A stretch of DNA of 64,000 nt, taken from the NCBI RefSeq assembly GCF_013128195.2, contig NZ_CP053452.2, positions 8,060,001-8,124,000 of the forward strand, in the 5' to 3' direction. Made by a program: the position numbers and the translations under genes. Positions within the stretch are counted from its first letter, which is position 1, and each line of letters starts with the position of its first letter. The notes beneath the pieces are model-generated. The model saw only the letters and a program-made list of their open reading frames with translations, did not search any database and was not told where the DNA came from. Positions 59,827-64,000 of the stretch are shown here, one piece after another. The DNA comes from Frigoriglobus tundricola. GTDB taxonomy: Bacteria; Planctomycetota; Planctomycetia; Gemmatales; Gemmataceae.

Positions 59827-60593
59827 GGATGCTCTCCGAACGGTGATTCATAGGGGCCGCCACTCAACTGCGTCGGGCAGCGGAAGAAATCGCGACCCAC
59901 CGCCCGGCTGTGTGTTCGCTCTCGCCTCTCTCCGCGAGAGCGATTCAGGGCACAGCCGGGCGCGGGGTCACTACGGACGGTTGCGAACCGACCTCAGCGG
60001 ACTCCGTCTCTCCTGTCGGAATCCGATAAACCCGGTCACAGTTCCGAACCGCGAGGGTAATATCACTAGATGGATTCGTTTGGTCAATATTCATCTGGAG
60101 AAATCGGTGCGAATCTCCGTCGCGCAGGTTTTACTCAGTCAGGTTGTCGCGAGAGCTTGCCCCCTGAAGGCGTAAGGGCTGATGAGCAGTACTGGCCCGG
60201 ACTCGCATCCGCATGACTTCACCCGCCGGCCACGCCCCCTCGATCGACTGCGGCATTTCGATGCCGGACCCCACTCAGCAACGGGCGATTGTGCGCAAAA
60301 CCGGTTCGCCACTGACGACCGCGTCAAGAGCCGCGGTGGCACCAGCGTGTACCCTGATCCATAGACGTCTCCGCACCCGCCGGCGCACACCTCCCCTCAA
60401 ACGGGTTCTCGCAAGCTGGCCCACGAGAGGTGGGATGCATACCTCGATATCAAGCACTCGGGTATCGGTCTTCGTAAGCCGACGGCGATCGGGCGCGCAC
60501 GCCGCCAGGGCGTCTGACATAATGGACCCGGAATGAAAAGTGTGCGACCGGCTCCGGCCGACCCTGTTACCAGTCCGTGAGGGGACCCAGTTT
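59827..60593. other. 767-base intergenic region without a clear gene
   Basis: Largest gene-free gap. It contains a nested stem-loop (59901-59962) and, at 60365-60517, a 50-codon open stretch with no start codon that reads RKLAHERWDAYLDIKHSG in its middle and ends RARRQGV before a TGA; this could be the tail of a decayed gene. Codon use looks coding-like but no family is recognised. The 60000-60130 part is AT-richer (GGTCAATATTCATCTGGAG). Confidence 0.5.
59901..59962. repeat. nested stem-loop
   Basis: Outer arms CGCCCGGCTGTG (59901-59912) and exact complement 59951-59962; inner arms CGCTCTCG (59917-59924) and 59935-59942. Upstream of the small exported protein gene, on its promoter side. Confidence 0.6.
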
Positions 60594-62424
60594 ATGTCCG
60601 ACGGTCGCGACCCGGGGACCGCGTTGAGCCAGAACGCCCACCTGCTCAAGTGGGTCGAGAAGATGGCCCGGCTCACCAAGCCGGCCGCCGTCCACTGGGT
60701 GGACGGCTCGCAGGCGGAGTACGACACCCTGTGCGCGGAAATGGTCCGGGGGGGCACGTTCGTCAAGCTCAACGAGGACCTGTGGCCGGGGTGCTACTAC
60801 GCGCGCTCGGACCCGGGCGACGTGGCCCGGGTCGAGGACCGCACGTTCGTCTGCTCGCTCTCCAAGGAGGCCGCCGGCCCGACGAACAACTGGGAGGACC
60901 CGTACCGGATGATGCGCCGGCTCAAGCGCCTGTTCGACGGCGCGATGCGCGGGCGGACGATGTACGTGCTGGCGTTCAGCATGGGGCCGGTCGGGGCGCC
61001 CATGTCCCAGATCGGGGTCCAGCTCACCGACTCGCCCTACGTGGTCGTCAGCACCCGGATCATGGCCCGGATCGGGCTCCCGGTGTTCGCGGAGATCGAC
61101 AAGGGCGAGAAGCGGGTGGTGCCGTGCGTCCACACGCTCGGCGCCCCGCTCGCCCCGGGGCAAGCGGACGTGCCCTGGCCGTGCAACCCGGAGAAGTACG
61201 TCGTCCACTTCCCGGAAACGCGCCAGATCTGGTCGTACGGGTCCGGGTACGGCGGGAACGCCCTGCTCGGCAAGAAGTGCTTCGCCCTGCGGATCGCCTC
61301 GAACATCGCCCGGGACGAGGGGTGGATGGCCGAGCACATGCTGATCCTCGGGGTCGAGGACCCGAAGGGCGAGAAGACCTACGTCGCCGCCGCGTTCCCG
61401 TCCGCCTGCGGGAAGACCAACTTCGCCATGCTCATCCCGCCGGCCGCGTTCGACGGGTGGAAGGTGTGGACCGTCGGCGACGACATCGCCTGGCTCAAGC
61501 CGGACGCGGACCGGCGGCTGCGGGCGATCAACCCCGAGGCCGGGTTCTTCGGCGTGGCCCCGGGCACGTCCGCGCGGACCAACCCGAACGCGATGGCCGC
61601 GCTGGCGCGGAACACGATCTTCACCAACGTCGCGCTCACGCCCGAGGGCGGGGTGTGGTGGGAGGGGATGACCGACGAGCCCCCGGCCGAGTGCCGGGAC
61701 TGGCGGGGGAACCGGTGGACCCCGGACCTCGCGCGCGAAACAGGCGCGGGCGGCGCACCCCAACGCCCGGTTCACGGCCCCGGCCGCGCAGTGCCCGACG
61801 ATCGACCCGGCGTGGGAGGACCCCGCCGGGGTGCCGATCAGCGCGATCGTGTTCGGCGGCCGGCGGGCGGCGACGGTCCCGCTCGTGTACCAGGCGTTCA
61901 ACTGGACCGCCGGGGTGTACATCGGGGCGACCACCGGTTCCGAGACCACGGCCGCGGCCGGGGGCGCGGTCGGCAAGGTGCGCCGGGACCCGATGGCGAT
62001 GCTCCCGTTCTGCGGGTACCACATGGGGGACTACTTCCGGCACTGGATCCGGATGCAGCGGGACCTGTCGGAGACCCCGCGGGTGTTCCACGTGAACTGG
62101 TTCCGGAAGGGGGCGGACGGCCGGTTCCTGTGGCCCGGGTTCGGGGACAACATGCGGGTGCTGAAGTGGATCGTGGACCGGGTCCGCGGGCGGGCGCTGG
62201 GGCGCGAGACGCCGATCGGCTGGGTCCCGCGGTACGAGGACATCGAGTGGGGCGGGCTCGACTTTTCCCGCGACCAGTTCGCCGAGTTGCAGTCCTGCGA
62301 CCGGGCGGCGTGGCGCGCGGAGGTGCTGGGCCACGAGGAGCTGTTCATCGAGCTGCACAGCCGGCTGCCGGCGGAAATGGTGTACGAGCGCGAGCTGCTG
62401 ATCTGCCGGCTCCAGAGCGAGTGA
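60594..62424 (+). CDS. pckG: GTP-type phosphoenolpyruvate carboxykinase, frameshifted
   Basis: ATG 60594 after GAGGGG. The first frame covers about 380 residues: [38 protein letters not shown], the P-loop [16 protein letters not shown] with its active Cys, and [13 protein letters not shown]. From about 61741 the protein continues only in another frame ([18 protein letters not shown], then [37 protein letters not shown]) to the stop at 62424. The total of about 609 residues is normal. The join is at GAA-A-CAG near 61737-61743: one extra base or two lost. It converts oxaloacetate and GTP to phosphoenolpyruvate, a gluconeogenic step. Sequencing error or a real mutation: undecided. Confidence 0.85.
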
Positions 62425-62433
62425 CCCGCCGGC

Positions 62434-63189
62434 TCAGCGGCCGGCCAACAGGCTGAACGCCCGGCGGTACTCGCCCGGCGTCAGCCCGGTGGTGCGGCGG
62501 AACTGGCGGGCGAACGCGCTCTGGTCGGCGTACCCGCACGCCAGCCCGATCTCGACCACCGGGCGGTCCGTGTCCCGGAGCTGCTCGGCGGCCGTGTCCA
62601 TCCGCAGCTTGATCAGCAACTGGCCCGTGGAGAGCCGGAACAGCCGCCGCACCCGCTGGTCCAGTTGGTACGCCGAGAGCCCGGCGATCGCCGCCAGTTC
62701 CTCGGTGACCAGCCGCCGGTCCAGGTGCGCCCGCGCGTGGCGCACGGCCGCGGCCACGCGGCTGTACTCCTCGGCCCCCTCGTCCGGCGGGTGCAGGTCG
62801 TGGGACACGCCGACGAGCCCCGCAACGGTCCCCTCCGCCCCCCGGAGCGGGAACTTGTCGGTGAGGCACCACCCGGTCGCGCCCGTCGGGTACAGGTGCA
62901 GCTCGAGCTGGTTGAGCACCGGTTCCCCGGTCGCGAGCAGCCGGGTGTCCTGCTCCCAGAAGGAGCGGCCGAGCGGCGGGGGGAACGCCTCGGCCGCGGT
63001 CTTGCCCAGGAGCGTCCGCTTGTCCTGGGTCCCGCACCGTTCGGCCAGCGTGCGGTTGACAATCACGTACTCGGCCCGTTCGTTCTTCACGAAATACACC
63101 ACGTCGGGCAAGCAGTCGAAGACGGCTTCCGCTGTGAACGGCTCCGCGAGCCGCGCGAACAGTCCGGTCACGGCACGGGAACTCGTCAC
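62434..63189 (-). CDS. PAS-AraC transcriptional regulator
   Basis: 251 residues from GTG 63189. A PAS domain (residues about 20-130: [20 protein letters not shown] and [14 protein letters not shown]) precedes an AraC-type double helix-turn-helix ([20 protein letters not shown] and [35 protein letters not shown]). It is divergent from the DapA-family gene, which suggests it controls that gene and what follows it. The signal sensed by the PAS domain is unknown. Its stop is 9 bases from the pckG stop. Confidence 0.9.
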   Translation of the reverse strand: MTSSRAVTGLFARLAEPFTAEAVFDCLPDVVYFVKNERAEYVIVNRTLAERCGTQDKRTLLGKTAAEAFPPPLGRSFWEQDTRLLATGEPVLNQLELHLYPTGATGWCLTDKFPLRGAEGTVAGLVGVSHDLHPPDEGAEEYSRVAAAVRHARAHLDRRLVTEELAAIAGLSAYQLDQRVRRLFRLSTGQLLIKLRMDTAAEQLRDTDRPVVEIGLACGYADQSAFARQFRRTTGLTPGEYRRAFSLLAGR

Positions 63190-63313
63190 GGGTGCTCCAC
63201 GGGTTGTGCGCGGAACCGAGTTCGGGCTCGGCAGTCGGTCAAGACTTCACTCACTTTAACGAATTATACTTCACACCAACAGATTAGCCCCCGCCCAGAT
63301 TTACGGAAATCTC
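63190..63313. promoter_or_regulatory. divergent regulator/target control region with direct repeats
   Basis: 124 bases between the AraC-type regulator and the DapA-family gene. ACTTCAC occurs at 63244-63250 and 63268-63274, 24 bases apart in the same direction, and TTAACGAATTATACTTC is the AT-rich centre. Direct half-sites spaced about two helical turns apart suit AraC-family proteins. Inference only. Confidence 0.45.
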
Positions 63314-64000
63314 ATGAGCGTTCGCTGGGCCGGAGTGTTTCCGGCCGTAACGACCCAGTTCCGACAGGACCAGTCGCTGGACCTCGCCGCCACGGCCACG
63401 CACCTGGAGGCGGTTCTGGCGTCCGGGGTGAGCGGGCTGGTGGTGTGCGGGTCGCTCGGCGAGAACCAGGTTCTCGACCCGGACGAAAAGCGGCAGGTGG
63501 TGGGGGCCGCGGTCCGGGTGAGCAGCGGCCGCGTGCCGGTCGTCGCGGGGGTGGCCGAGACCTCGACCGCGGCCGCCGTCCGGTACGTGCGCGACTGCGA
63601 GCGGCTCGGGGCGGCCGGGTTCATGGTCATGCCCCCGATGGTCTACAAGCCCGACCCGGCCGAGGCGGCCGCGTACTTCCGGGCGGTGGCCGCGGCGACG
63701 GGCCGGTCGTGGATGCTTTACAACAACCCGCTCGCCTACACGGTCGACGTCACGCCCGAGCGCCTAACCGAGTACGCCGACATCCCCAACCTGGGCGCGA
63801 TCAAGGAGAGCTCCGGTGACCCGCGCCGGGTCACCGAGATCCGGCTCGCGCTGGGCGACCGCCTGGCCGTCTTCGCGGGCGTGGACGACCTGATCCTCGA
63901 GTCCGCGGTCCTCGGGATCGACGGCTGGGTGGCCGGGTCCGGCATCGCGTTCCCGGCCGAGAACCAGCGCCTCTGGGAGCTGACGCGGGCCGGCAAGTGG
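63314..64000 (+). CDS. dihydrodipicolinate synthase/NAL-family lyase, N-terminal part
   Basis: 229 codons before the window edge; start ATG 63314. TIM-barrel Schiff-base aldolase or deaminase: SGLVVCGSLGENQVLDPDEK (GSLGE instead of GTTGE), MLYNNPLAYTVDV (catalytic Tyr) and LGAIKESSGDPRRV (Schiff-base Lys). In related bacteria, members next to AraC-type regulators take part in hydroxyproline breakdown (1-pyrroline-4-hydroxy-2-carboxylate deaminase); that role is a possibility here and cannot be told from DapA or other family functions without the downstream genes. Confidence 0.85.
   Translation, partial: MSVRWAGVFPAVTTQFRQDQSLDLAATATHLEAVLASGVSGLVVCGSLGENQVLDPDEKRQVVGAAVRVSSGRVPVVAGVAETSTAAAVRYVRDCERLGAAGFMVMPPMVYKPDPAEAAAYFRAVAAATGRSWMLYNNPLAYTVDVTPERLTEYADIPNLGAIKESSGDPRRVTEIRLALGDRLAVFAGVDDLILESAVLGIDGWVAGSGIAFPAENQRLWELTRAGKW

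Noticed and set aside
60213..60536. 107-residue plus-strand frame in the gap before pckG
   Set aside because: Mixed Arg/Ser/Thr text without Shine-Dalgarno or family features.
1..64000. CRISPR arrays, tRNA, rRNA, phage or integrase genes
   Set aside because: No regularly spaced direct repeats with unique spacers, no tRNA cloverleaf and no integrase or phage structural gene was recognised; the only tandem array is the 51-bp in-frame minisatellite.
63700..64000. Naming the DapA-family gene dapA
   Set aside because: The GSLGE motif and AraC neighbour point away from lysine synthesis, and the C-terminus is outside the window.

Overview
The window looks like a stretch of chromosome from a Gemmata-like planctomycete (Planctomycetota, Gemmataceae). 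The DNA is GC-rich throughout. It carries two proteins with the planctomycete DUF1559 pilin-like start ([13 protein letters not shown]), a Ser/Thr kinase fused to WD40 repeats plus a second kinase, two sulfatase-fold proteins, several Tat-exported oxidoreductase, isomerase and phosphoesterase proteins, and a DUF5690 transporter. The family-level assignment is inference from gene content; no rRNA or tRNA gene was seen to anchor it.

Layout. 1-11 kb: edge fragment of a C45-type hydrolase, ABC-2 permease, degenerate sulfatase-fold protein, quinone-reductase-type dehydrogenase, kinase-WD40 fusion, APC permease. 11-24 kb: esterase, YihX-like HAD phosphatase, glyA, small membrane protein, THUMP-type RNA methyltransferase carrying an in-frame minisatellite, hemolysin-III/PAQR protein, ABC-F ATPase, membrane glycosyltransferase, methyltransferase, enolase-superfamily protein, GCS2 ligase. 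24-33 kb: a REP-associated tyrosine transposase beside a palindrome array, Gfo/Idh/MocA oxidoreductase, SppA peptidase, a DUF4375-amidohydrolase pair, zinc uptake genes znuC-znuA, GNAT. 33-42 kb: Ldh2 dehydrogenase, aldose epimerase, second kinase, RlmI-like methyltransferase, DUF4349 lipoprotein, then iscX and hscA for Fe-S assembly. 42-45.4 kb: a tightly overlapping methyltransferase, flavoprotein, type III polyketide synthase operon. 45-52 kb: rhodanese, sugar isomerase with DUF5690 transporter, a GntR/LacI-type regulator with a palindromic operator candidate, a DUF1559 protein, a tiny lipoprotein and a phosphoesterase. 52.5-56.6 kb: a run of export-type genes (Cys-rich protein, cupredoxin, a frameshifted membrane-anchored protein, redoxin) ending in a possible DNA-binding protein. 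56.8-64 kb: second DUF1559 protein, intact sulfatase, small secreted protein, GTP-type PEP carboxykinase with a frameshift, and a PAS-AraC regulator divergent from a DapA-family gene cut by the window edge.

The most notable layer is the repeats. One modular palindrome family (CCCAGGGC..GCCCTGGG units with two kinds of satellite hairpin) forms an array next to the transposase and recurs alone at 15990 and 32756. A second G/C-rich palindromic family has landed in frame inside three unrelated genes (sulfatase-like, flavoprotein, polyketide synthase), with a possible fourth trace in hscA. Many gene borders also carry long near-perfect inverted repeats that could act as terminators or processing sites.
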